This document shows, one piece after another, positions 1-5,620 of a DNA stretch of 5,620 nt (position 1 is the stretch's first letter; each line of letters begins with the position of its first letter). The stretch is from Planctomycetota bacterium. GTDB lineage: Bacteria; Planctomycetota; Phycisphaerae; WQYP01. The DNA lies in NCBI GenBank assembly GCA_021818565.1, contig JAKATV010000073.1:1-5620 (forward strand), written 5' to 3'. A program made the translations under genes and the position numbers. A model generated the notes under the pieces. The model had not been told where the DNA came from. It made no database searches and worked only from the letters and a program-made list of their open reading frames with translations.

Positions 1-63
1 GGTTGTTCCGGCGAATACATTGACATCCGGACGGCCGCGGGAGCTTCCCTTGGCGACACGCAT
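1..63 (-). CDS. Possible start of a further operon gene (partial)
   Basis: An ATG at 63, six bases after the OsmC stop, opens a minus-strand frame that runs without a stop to the window edge (21 codons, MRVAKGSSRGRPDVNVF…). The spacing fits the compact operon, but no clear ribosome binding site precedes it and the fragment is too short to recognise. Another ATG in a different frame lies around 21-19. Treat this as a placeholder. Confidence 0.25.
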   Translation of the reverse strand, partial: MRVAKGSSRGRPDVNVFAGTT

Positions 64-69
64 GGAAGT

Positions 70-471
70 TCATACACCCACATAAACTTCGACATCCACG
101 GCCGTCGTGTCTTTGAGCGTATTTTTCACCGTACATTGCTGCGCCGCCCGTTTGACGGATTCAAAGCGATCTTCAGGAAAATCCGGCGGCATCGTAATAT
201 CCACCGCCATGGATCCGATTCGCAGCGGACTGGTCACAACCTGGTGGTCCACGTCGATACCGAATCCCTCATAAGGGAGCTTCGCCCCTTTGCAGAACTT
301 GGCGACATGCATGGCCACGCACGATCCCAGCGACGCTGCCAGTAGTTCAACTGGTGTGGGGCCGGCATCGGTGCCGCCCTGATTGGCTGGAACGTCAAGA
401 ATCAACTGATGCTGGCGAATCGTGGCACTGACACGGTAATCTTTTTCATGTTTAATGGAAATCAAACTCAT
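70..471 (-). CDS. OsmC-family thiol protein
   Basis: The 133-aa product matches the OsmC/Ohr superfamily, which includes thiol peroxidases and less defined sulfur-related members. The signature GGTDAGPTPVELLAASLGSC (residues 32-51) ends in the first conserved cysteine, C51. The second, C113, lies in the helix AAQQCTVKNTL, where family members have the resolving cysteine. An extra cysteine, C60, is not part of the usual pair. Length is typical of short OsmC/YhfA-like proteins. The start is fixed by AAGGAG, 5 nt before the ATG, overlapping the ferredoxin stop. In this operon it may reduce peroxides or organic persulfides formed during sulfur metabolism, or act as a sulfur-handling thiol protein. 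Substrate and subgroup cannot be decided here. Confidence 0.88.
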   Translation of the reverse strand: MSLISIKHEKDYRVSATIRQHQLILDVPANQGGTDAGPTPVELLAASLGSCVAMHVAKFCKGAKLPYEGFGIDVDHQVVTSPLRIGSMAVDITMPPDFPEDRFESVKRAAQQCTVKNTLKDTTAVDVEVYVGV

Positions 472-480
472 GGGAACTCC

Positions 481-666
481 TTATATTTCCGAAATAGTAA
501 TAGCCTGCGGTTCACACATGGAAATGCAGCTCTGACAGTTGCTGCATTCGGTGGTGTCGCCCACCGTTACTTTATCATTGACAATCTTATAGATATCGTT
601 GGGGCATATTTTCACACATTCGCCGCAGTTATTGCATTTTGTTTCGTCGATCACAATAACATACAT
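481..666 (-). CDS. Small 2[4Fe-4S] ferredoxin
   Basis: This 61-aa protein is a compact bacterial-type ferredoxin. The first cluster motif is C11-x2-C14-x2-C17-x3-C21-P and the second is C41-x2-C44-x2-C47-x3-C51, where the usual CP is C51-E-P. The swapped fourth cysteines (C21 with the second cluster, C51 with the first) are expected from the fold. It has no targeting signal or membrane segment, so it should be cytoplasmic. The start is fixed by GGAGGT, 5 nt before the ATG. Its position directly after dsrK, with the next gene's ribosome binding site overlapping its stop, indicates co-transcription. It may donate electrons to DsrAB or exchange them with DsrK; this is inference from position. 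The partner cannot be read from the sequence. Confidence 0.93.
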   Translation of the reverse strand: MYVIVIDETKCNNCGECVKICPNDIYKIVNDKVTVGDTTECSNCQSCISMCEPQAITISEI

Positions 667-683
667 AAAGCACCTCCGTATTT

Positions 684-2075
684 TTACAGTACAATTGCCT
701 TACCTAATAAATCCATGACACCCACCACTTGGGCGTCTACGCCGTAATGTTTGAACGCGACCGGAAACTGGGCCTTGCAAATGGCACAAGGAACGGCCAG
801 ATGGGTGGCACCGGTGGTCCGGAATGCTTCCATTCTCGGCTTGGCTCCTTTCATTCGCGTGGGCATAAGTTCATCCGTCAGCAGGCCGGCACCAGCGCCG
901 CAGCAGAATGTTTTTTCACGAATGGTGTCGGCGGGCATTTCACGAAAATCATTGACGACAGCGCGTAAGATTTCACGCGGCTCCTCCAGCAGCCCGCCGG
1001 CGCGGGCGAGGTTACAGGGGTCATGGTAGGTGACGGTCAGACCGTCATTGGCGGATTTATTGAGTTTTAGACGACCGGCACGGATATACCGGGCCGCCAA
1101 TTCCAAAATATGTTCCGGACATGGCGGTTCCAGAAAATCCACGGGACCGTTGAGGGTATCCATGAACGCCTGAGCCGCGCGCCAGGCATGACCGCATTCT
1201 CCCATGACCAGACGCTTGACGCCTAATTGCCCAGCCGCGTCCAACATTCGGCGGTTGACTTTTTTGAGCTGATCATAATTAAGAAACATTCCAAAATTGG
1301 CCGCCTCGCTGGCGTAGGAGCTGGTGGTCCAACTGATGCCGACCGCGTGAAAAAAACGCGCATAACCCATCATCGTATCAGTATTGGCAAACACATCCGC
1401 CGAGGGCGGCACCAGCAGCACTTCCGCGCCCGCCTGATTGACCGGAACTTTAATATCCAAGCCGGTTTGTTCCTTGAGTTCTTCTTCCAGAAATCGGCAA
1501 CTGTCAATCCATGCGGCTTCCGGGATACCGATATTATTGCCGGTTTCATGCGCTTTTTTAATGACCTCGGTGACATATTTCGGGGCCACGCCGATGGACG
1601 CCATAACTTCACGCGCCGCCATTGTTATTTCCGCCGTGTCCACGCCAAACGGACAAAATACCGCACAGCGCCGACACTCCGAGCATTGGTAAAAATAGGT
1701 AAACCATTCTTGTAGCACGGTGTCGGTGAGCTCCTCACCGGCCGCCAAAGAACCGGCGACTTTGCCCGCGACGGTAAAATGTCGCCGATATACTTTCCGC
1801 AGAAGTTCGGCGCGGGCGACGGGCATATTCTTTGGATCGCCAGTGCCCAGAAAGAAAGGACATTTATCAGCGCACGCCCCACAACGGACGCAAATATCCA
1901 AATATAGCGACAACGATCGCCGTTGCTTCAACAATTCATCGAATTTACACAACGCCTTCTCTCGCCAATCCGGAGGCATTTCCGGCGGTAATCCCAGCGG
2001 TGCCAGCAATTCTTTTTTGGCACGATGCGCTTGGACGCCGAGGCAGGCATCAGGATGAAGCTGGGGAATTTCCAT
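684..2075 (-). CDS. dsrK: DsrK, HdrD-like iron-sulfur subunit of the DsrMK complex
   Basis: DsrK is the cytoplasmic catalytic subunit bound to DsrM; it is thought to reduce (or form) the DsrC trisulfide. Counting from the ATG at 2075 (463 aa), an N-terminal ferredoxin domain has C62-x2-C65-x2-C68-x3-C72 (CVRCGACADKCP) and C131-x2-C134-x2-C137-x3-C141 (CSECRRCAVFCP). Farther on are GECGH (C294) and one full CCG domain: C354 in HDPCN, C391-C392 in FCCGAG, and C430-x2-C433. This is the pattern expected for the special catalytic [4Fe-4S] cluster of DsrK. An ATG at 2099 would add eight residues but has no Shine-Dalgarno and doubles the overlap with dsrM. The 2075 start has a weak GGGA at 8 nt and overlaps dsrM by 26 nt. 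No transmembrane segment is visible. The ferredoxin gene follows after 17 nt. Confidence 0.94.
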   Translation of the reverse strand: MEIPQLHPDACLGVQAHRAKKELLAPLGLPPEMPPDWREKALCKFDELLKQRRSLSLYLDICVRCGACADKCPFFLGTGDPKNMPVARAELLRKVYRRHFTVAGKVAGSLAAGEELTDTVLQEWFTYFYQCSECRRCAVFCPFGVDTAEITMAAREVMASIGVAPKYVTEVIKKAHETGNNIGIPEAAWIDSCRFLEEELKEQTGLDIKVPVNQAGAEVLLVPPSADVFANTDTMMGYARFFHAVGISWTTSSYASEAANFGMFLNYDQLKKVNRRMLDAAGQLGVKRLVMGECGHAWRAAQAFMDTLNGPVDFLEPPCPEHILELAARYIRAGRLKLNKSANDGLTVTYHDPCNLARAGGLLEEPREILRAVVNDFREMPADTIREKTFCCGAGAGLLTDELMPTRMKGAKPRMEAFRTTGATHLAVPCAICKAQFPVAFKHYGVDAQVVGVMDLLGKAIVL

Positions 2076-2820
2076 CGGTTTTTTCCCAAGTAGTAACATA
2101 GCGTTGTTGACGCGGATTATTGCGTTGATTCAGCGTCGGACTCCATAGCGCCGCTCCGCCGATATGAACAAGTTTGCTAAATGGAATATAAATCAGCAGC
2201 GCGCACACCAGCAGCAGATGAACCGTGAACATCGGATCGCGCGGCGGTGCCACCGGATGCAGTGTCCACCAGCCCGCGACAAACCGCTGGGCTTGGATAA
2301 TGTTCAGACCGCCCATGAAACGCATGGCATTGCCGGTGGCAATAATCAGCAACAGCAACACCAATGCGAAATAGTCGCTGAAGGTGGAAATCCACCGCAC
2401 CCGCGGCAAAAGCAATCGCCGGAGAAGCAGCCACACAAGCGCGGCTATAGCCAGGATTCCCACAGCGCTGCCGACGATTTGTGCCATGTGTTCAAATTGT
2501 TGCTCATTGAGTCCCAGCGACGCCTGGGCGATGTGGGGAATCACCAAGCCCCCCAGATGCCCCAGAAATAGCAGCACTAGCGAAACATGGAATAACCAGG
2601 CCGGAGTCCAAAGTGTCCGATCCGCCTTGGCCAGGGCACGAAACCCGAATAATTCTCCGGCCAGTCGCCCCAGCACGCCTGAAGCTTTTTGCGGCCCGGG
2701 CGTAAGCACGATTTTCAGCGGCACCGGCGTACGAATCCACCTGTACATGCGCCAGCCCATACCGATTACAAAAATCGCCATAGCCACATACAGAATCACG
2801 GCTAACAAAATGCCAGGCAT
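2050..2820 (-). CDS. dsrM: DsrM, NarI-like membrane cytochrome b of the DsrMK complex
   Basis: DsrM is the membrane subunit that exchanges electrons between menaquinone and DsrK through two b hemes. The 256-aa product has five hydrophobic segments (about residues 2-22, 74-95, 114-138, 150-162 and 198-214). Histidines fit the NarI heme-ligand pattern: H78 and H88 ten apart in the second segment, and H201 and H219 eighteen apart around the fifth, the same spacings as NarI H56/H66 and H187/H205. The ATG at 2820 is used because the hydrophobic segment starts there. A GTG at 2835, five codons upstream, has GAGG at 8 nt and may be the real start. The open frame continues to an ATG at 2958, but that would overlap dsrC and add a non-membrane tail. 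The 3' end overlaps dsrK, so the two are probably translationally coupled. Confidence 0.9.
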   Translation of the reverse strand: MPGILLAVILYVAMAIFVIGMGWRMYRWIRTPVPLKIVLTPGPQKASGVLGRLAGELFGFRALAKADRTLWTPAWLFHVSLVLLFLGHLGGLVIPHIAQASLGLNEQQFEHMAQIVGSAVGILAIAALVWLLLRRLLLPRVRWISTFSDYFALVLLLLIIATGNAMRFMGGLNIIQAQRFVAGWWTLHPVAPPRDPMFTVHLLLVCALLIYIPFSKLVHIGGAALWSPTLNQRNNPRQQRYVTTWEKTDGNSPASS

Positions 2821-2875
2821 AGCAACACAACTCACAAAAGCAGCCTCTGCGGTCCCGTCGGTTGTTCTCCGCCAG

Positions 2876-2891
2876 GATGCGGCATTGCATC
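2876..2891 (-). other. Second small hairpin in the dsrC-dsrM gap
   Basis: The minus strand reads GATGC-AATGCC-GCATC, a perfect 5-bp stem with a 6-base loop, four bases after the first hairpin. Neither has a U-tract. I see no convincing -35/-10 promoter in this 95-nt gap. Such a short stem can occur by chance. Confidence 0.2.
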
Positions 2892-2895
2892 TTTC

Positions 2896-2910
2896 CAGCG
2901 CCCCGCGCCG
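2896..2910 (-). other. GC-rich hairpin just after the dsrC stop
   Basis: On the minus strand a 6-bp stem (2910-2905 with 2901-2896, one G-U pair, loop GGG) begins five bases after the dsrC stop. No U-tract follows, so it is not a classic intrinsic terminator. It could stabilise the 3' end of a processed dsrC message or attenuate read-through into dsrM. This is inferred from sequence alone and the stem is short. Confidence 0.3.
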
Positions 2911-2915
2911 TGTTA

Positions 2916-3233
2916 TTAGATGCAACCCGTCGGCTTGGGCAAACCGGCAAGCTTGCATGCGCCTTTGGCCGGACCGGTTGAGAACAATTCATAAATGCGC
3001 TTCAGTGAAAATCCGGTTTCTTTGCAGACCATCCGGACGGGCGGCGCAACATTGAATTTCTGGTAATACCCGCGCAGATAGTTGATCACCTTCCAATGGT
3101 CATCCGTGAGCGTCTCGATGCCTTCGGATTTAGCCAGGCCAATAGCCACCTCGGGCGTCCACTGTGCGACGTCCAGCATAAAACCGTCCTCATCAACCTC
3201 AAATTGCTTTCCAGCCAGTGTAACAGCGGCCAT
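2916..3233 (-). CDS. dsrC: DsrC sulfur-carrier protein (DsrC/TusE family)
   Basis: DsrC is the small cytoplasmic protein that accepts sulfur from DsrAB as a trisulfide between its two C-terminal cysteines and delivers it to DsrMK. The 105-aa product is normal in length. It has the family N-terminus (DEDGFM, 14-19; W25), a central region with DDHWKVINYLR (44-54) and the diagnostic flexible C-terminus GACKLAGLPKPTGCI. C93 and C104 are separated by ten residues, exactly as in true DsrC. TusE-like relatives that lack the first cysteine are therefore excluded. The start is fixed by AAAGGAG, 6 nt before the ATG. The gene ends in tandem stops (TAATAA) and is followed by a hairpin. Its place directly between dsrB and dsrM matches its role as the link between them. 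Confidence 0.96.
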   Translation of the reverse strand: MAAVTLAGKQFEVDEDGFMLDVAQWTPEVAIGLAKSEGIETLTDDHWKVINYLRGYYQKFNVAPPVRMVCKETGFSLKRIYELFSTGPAKGACKLAGLPKPTGCI

Positions 3234-3248
3234 ATAGGACTCCTTTTC

Positions 3249-4307
3249 TTACCATGTGAAACGCACGTTGGGCTTGGCACATTCCAGAGCGCGGGCGTCG
3301 TAATTATCCATAACCTTAAATGACAGCGGCAAAGCCGTCCGTTCATAAAATTTTTCCCAACCGATACGGTTAATCCATTCACCAACTCGCTCATCCTTGC
3401 GGGCATTGGCGGACCAGGCGTCAACGATTTTTCGGATGACAGCCGTGACTTCCGGCCAAAAAGGTGGATTATTCGGTAAATAAGGCACCACCAGCTTCGC
3501 CATGGCCGGCCCATCCCCGGTATTGCCCGCTTTCCCACCGACTACAATCGCCACGCCATCACCGTCAGGGCTACCGATAGGAGCCATGGCGGCACACGCA
3601 ACGGAACAGGCGGGGCAGTGAACACAGCGTTTCGGATCAATCTCAATCATCCCGGGACCTTTCGGCCGGATGGCACCGACCGGGCAGACCGAAATCACCA
3701 GCGGCAATTCACAGCCCTTGAGTTTCTCCGCATGGATCGGAGGTAAATCACGATGCACCCCGATAACGGCAATGTCAGCGGTGGAAGATTCACCGCAATT
3801 ATTAAGACAGCCGGAGCCGCTAATTTTTAACTTTGCCGGCAGGCAGTCGTTCTGGAATTCATGCAGCAGCATCTCCGAGACGGCTTTCATAATCGCCGCG
3901 GGATCGGTCGCTGCCAAATGACAATGTAAATAACCGGTGCAGCATACCGTGTTGTGCAGCGAGCGATTGGTACCGCCCACGGGAAACCCCATTTCGGCCA
4001 ACCGCGCGATAAGTTGCTCCACGCGATTTTCCGGCACGCCGACAAACTCGCAGCTATTACGCTGTGTAACACGGAAGTAGCCTTCGCAAAACTCATCGGC
4101 TAGATCGCAAATCGTCCGCAGCGTTTGCGTGCTGATGCGAGCATTTGGCGGCATACCGGCACGCACGGTAAAACAAGCCTCTCCTGATTCGGAATCATGC
4201 TTGATGACGCCGGGGCGGGGGTGTTGGTGCGATATCCATTTGCCGTAGTTACGTTTTACAATCGGCGGCAAATTAGCTTCCAGCGGTGGTATTCCTATTC
4301 CTGGCAT
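3249..4307 (-). CDS. dsrB: Dissimilatory sulfite reductase, beta subunit (DsrB), with atypical cluster ligands
   Basis: DsrB carries the catalytic siroheme of the DsrAB enzyme in characterised reductases. The 352-aa product is typical in length and shows the family pattern: NYGKW near residue 20, GYFRVTQRN (76-84), GFPVGGT (107-113), HCHLAATD (128-135), GCLNNCGE (166-173) and a C-terminal GEWINRIGWEKF (309-320). A ferredoxin domain has C208 (VCPVGAI) and C228-x2-C231-x2-C234-x3-C238. The probable siroheme-cluster ligands are C123-x5-C129 and C167-x3-C171. Usual DsrB has Thr at the position of C123 and an adjacent Cys-Cys pair where this protein has G166-C167. The start is supported by AAGGA, 8 nt upstream, which overlaps the end of dsrA. 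dsrC begins 15 nt after the stop. Confidence 0.95.
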   Translation of the reverse strand: MPGIGIPPLEANLPPIVKRNYGKWISHQHPRPGVIKHDSESGEACFTVRAGMPPNARISTQTLRTICDLADEFCEGYFRVTQRNSCEFVGVPENRVEQLIARLAEMGFPVGGTNRSLHNTVCCTGYLHCHLAATDPAAIMKAVSEMLLHEFQNDCLPAKLKISGSGCLNNCGESSTADIAVIGVHRDLPPIHAEKLKGCELPLVISVCPVGAIRPKGPGMIEIDPKRCVHCPACSVACAAMAPIGSPDGDGVAIVVGGKAGNTGDGPAMAKLVVPYLPNNPPFWPEVTAVIRKIVDAWSANARKDERVGEWINRIGWEKFYERTALPLSFKVMDNYDARALECAKPNVRFTW

Positions 4308-4311
4308 AACT

Positions 4312-5487
4312 TTATTCCTTACTAACGGATTGACTGGCTATATTCCGCTGAGCAATTTCAGCCTTGACTTCCTCGGGTTCCCAGTGGTAATACAGATTGG
4401 TACGGGGGCGATCAAAAAGCTGTGCGGATGGTTCAACGCCGACCAGGCGGAAAAATTCGACCATGCCGATCCGCAGCAAAAAGTCACCCATACGCTCTTT
4501 TTTACGCGCATGCTCGTCATACACTGCCGTGATACGTTCAATGAGATCAAAGACTTCTTTATAATCCGGCTTCACGGCTTTCATAAACGGCACCAGCACT
4601 TTGGCCAGCATGGGGCCATACTTGCCGCGTAATTTACCGCCCACCAGAATCGCGACTCCGCGATCACCCCCCGGGCGCACGCCGGGAATTTTATTAATGC
4701 AGTACATACAACGAAGACAACTGTCCCCGTCAATGCCCAGCCCGCGCTTGGCGTCCCAAGTCAAACAGCCGCCCGGGCACCGCGTGCAGACCGTGCTGAT
4801 ATCCCCCCCGCCTTTTACCCATGCCGCAACTTTCGGTTGATCGACGATCGGCAAGTCACGGAATACGCCGCAAACGAAGACATCCGCCTTTTGCCCGCCG
4901 CGCACGCAATCATTGGGACATCCCGCAAATTTACATTTAAATTTGTGTGGAAAGCGGGGGTACTGCACATCCTCGAGAAACCGCTTATACCAAGCTTCAC
5001 GAAATCCCAGTGTGTCATAAAGCGGCAGATCACACTTGGCCGGCCCAATGCACTCTTCACTCGTGCGGTAGTCGTCGCCGGTGGATCCAACATCAAATCC
5101 CAGAGCGGTAATTTCATCTACCGCAGGTTTTAAGTTTTCCGTGGGAATGCCCAGCATTTCCAGGTCGCCCCCCGTGCTAAGCAGGTGCAGCAAACCGTAG
5201 GCATATTTGTCCGCGATGTCACAGAGACCTCTCATCGCATCGGTTTTGAAGAAATTGCCGCACGGATCCATGATACGGAGAAAATTTGAGCCTTTGGTAA
5301 TATCCGGCCGTGCTGACGCCCGAACCAGAACCCCCGCCGCCACGCCCGGTAGCGATACATATCCGCCATAGCCCCATTGCGTTGCGCGTTTCTGGAGCGC
5401 CTGTTCATACATTTGAAGCGGATAGTGCGTTTTCTTCAGTTCGGCCGCATGGCTGGGCCACGAACCCCGCGAGATCGCATCCATCAT
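4312..5487 (-). CDS. dsrA: Dissimilatory sulfite reductase, alpha subunit (DsrA), divergent
   Basis: DsrA pairs with DsrB in the cytoplasmic siroheme sulfite reductase that interconverts sulfite and DsrC-bound sulfur. Counting from the ATG at 5487 (391 aa), the siroheme-coupled [4Fe-4S] motif is intact: C146-x5-C152 (CIGPAKC) and C190-x3-C194 (GCPNDC). An inserted ferredoxin domain follows, with C237, C241 and C257-x2-C260-x2-C263 (CLRCMYC). R71 in LRIMDPCGNFF aligns with a siroheme-pocket arginine of known DsrA, and STGGDL matches the STGDI-type motif. The N-terminal GYGGG stretch of typical DsrA is replaced by SLPGVAAGV, and the protein is shorter than the usual 400-437 aa. The start is doubtful. 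The ATG at 5487 has no Shine-Dalgarno, and the preceding in-frame residues (TPMMD) resemble the TPMLD of other DsrA proteins, so translation probably begins further upstream. dsrB follows after 4 nt. The family call is secure; the N-terminus is not. Confidence 0.94.
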   Translation of the reverse strand: MMDAISRGSWPSHAAELKKTHYPLQMYEQALQKRATQWGYGGYVSLPGVAAGVLVRASARPDITKGSNFLRIMDPCGNFFKTDAMRGLCDIADKYAYGLLHLLSTGGDLEMLGIPTENLKPAVDEITALGFDVGSTGDDYRTSEECIGPAKCDLPLYDTLGFREAWYKRFLEDVQYPRFPHKFKCKFAGCPNDCVRGGQKADVFVCGVFRDLPIVDQPKVAAWVKGGGDISTVCTRCPGGCLTWDAKRGLGIDGDSCLRCMYCINKIPGVRPGGDRGVAILVGGKLRGKYGPMLAKVLVPFMKAVKPDYKEVFDLIERITAVYDEHARKKERMGDFLLRIGMVEFFRLVGVEPSAQLFDRPRTNLYYHWEPEEVKAEIAQRNIASQSVSKE

Positions 5488-5620
5488 CGGTGTTGGTGAC
5501 TGCGGATGCTGTTCATGGGCGGCGGCAACACCGGGGGCGGGCTGCGGCTTGGCTCCGACTATCGCATTATCATCGACCTGAGTGCGAACCTCCTTAAGGC
5601 GGCCCGACGCCAGACATGAC
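5488..5620 (-). other. dsrA leader or N-terminal extension of uncertain status
   Basis: No separate gene can be assigned here. The dsrA frame remains open from 5487 to the window edge without a stop and without any in-frame ATG, GTG or TTG. Translated, the part next to dsrA is rich in Pro, Ala, Gln and His and looks like a linker, ending in SPTP directly before MMDAI. Another frame ends at a TAA at 5596-5594 (…SGVGPP*) and could be the tail of an upstream gene. The dsrA start, the operon promoter and any upstream gene lie in or beyond this stretch. Confidence 0.5.
5589..5595 (-). promoter_or_regulatory. Strong Shine-Dalgarno (AAGGAGG) without an in-frame dsrA start
   Basis: AAGGAGG is a near-perfect ribosome binding site. 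The first ATG after it is at 5573, 15 nt away, which is long. That ATG opens a four-codon frame (MIMR, stop TAG at 5561-5559) out of frame with dsrA. The site may serve a leader peptide, mark a non-standard dsrA start, or indicate an indel in the sequence. It could also be chance. Confidence 0.45.

Noticed and set aside
1..69. Intrinsic terminator after the OsmC-like gene
   Set aside because: The only inverted repeat seen is a 4-bp stem (GGGA-AGC-TCCC) with no U-tract, and a start codon lies six bases after the OsmC stop, so the operon probably continues.
1227..1715. Plus-strand open frame of 162 codons
   Set aside because: It is fully antisense to dsrK, which has complete iron-sulfur motifs in the other strand; the translation resembles no family.
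2821..2958. Extended dsrM start at the ATG at 2958
   Set aside because: It would overlap dsrC by 43 nt and add 46 residues of non-membrane sequence unlike DsrM; the hydrophobic N-terminus begins at 2820.
2504..2992. Minus-strand open frame of 162 codons overlapping dsrM and dsrC
   Set aside because: It is out of frame with both real genes and lacks membrane segments or cofactor motifs; it is a shadow frame.
2384..3055. Plus-strand open frame of 223 codons
   Set aside because: It lies antisense to dsrM and the end of dsrC, has no recognisable motif, and its composition is a by-product of the opposite-strand coding sequence.
1..5620. CRISPR arrays, tRNA or rRNA genes, insertion sequences
   Set aside because: No regularly spaced repeats, tRNA-like cloverleaf, rRNA motif, transposase or terminal inverted repeats were seen; nearly all of the window is accounted for by the dsr operon.

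Overview
This window is a single, tightly packed minus-strand operon for dissimilatory sulfur metabolism by the Dsr pathway. In transcription order (high to low coordinates) it reads dsrA, dsrB, dsrC, dsrM, dsrK, a small 2[4Fe-4S] ferredoxin and an OsmC-family protein. A possible further gene begins at the low-coordinate edge. All convincing genes are on the minus strand. Every long plus-strand open frame lies antisense to one of them and codes for nothing recognisable.

Layout. Positions 5488-5620 are the leader or N-terminal extension of dsrA: the dsrA frame stays open to the window edge, and a strong Shine-Dalgarno sits there without a usable in-frame start. dsrA (5487-4312) and dsrB (4307-3249) encode the two siroheme sulfite reductase subunits. 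dsrC (3233-2916) encodes the sulfur carrier, with both redox cysteines intact. A 95-nt gap holding two short hairpins separates dsrC from dsrM (2820-2050), which encodes a NarI-like cytochrome b. dsrM overlaps dsrK (about 2075-684), the HdrD-like iron-sulfur subunit. The ferredoxin (666-481) and the OsmC-like protein (471-70) follow with gaps of 17 and 9 nt and strong ribosome binding sites.

How the genes work together. From knowledge of the families, DsrAB reduces sulfite (or runs in reverse in sulfur oxidisers) and passes a sulfur atom to the C-terminal cysteines of DsrC as a trisulfide. DsrMK connects that trisulfide to the membrane quinone pool. The ferredoxin may carry electrons for one of these steps. 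The OsmC-like thiol protein may handle peroxide or persulfide stress. The last two roles are inferences from gene position.

What is unusual. DsrA and DsrB are both divergent. DsrB lacks the usual adjacent Cys-Cys pair at its siroheme-coupled cluster and has instead a C-x5-C ... C-x3-C arrangement, like DsrA and assimilatory sulfite reductases. The gene set is a minimal dsrAB-C-MK module with none of dsrD, dsrN, dsrEFH, dsrL or dsrJOP in view.

Organism. The sequence suggests an anaerobic or facultative sulfur-metabolising prokaryote. Clear Shine-Dalgarno sites, moderately GC-rich DNA and operon compaction fit a bacterium. DsrMK without adjacent DsrJOP is known from Gram-positive sulfate reducers and archaea, but the lineage cannot be fixed from this window. 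The direction of the pathway (sulfite reduction or sulfur oxidation) is also undetermined.
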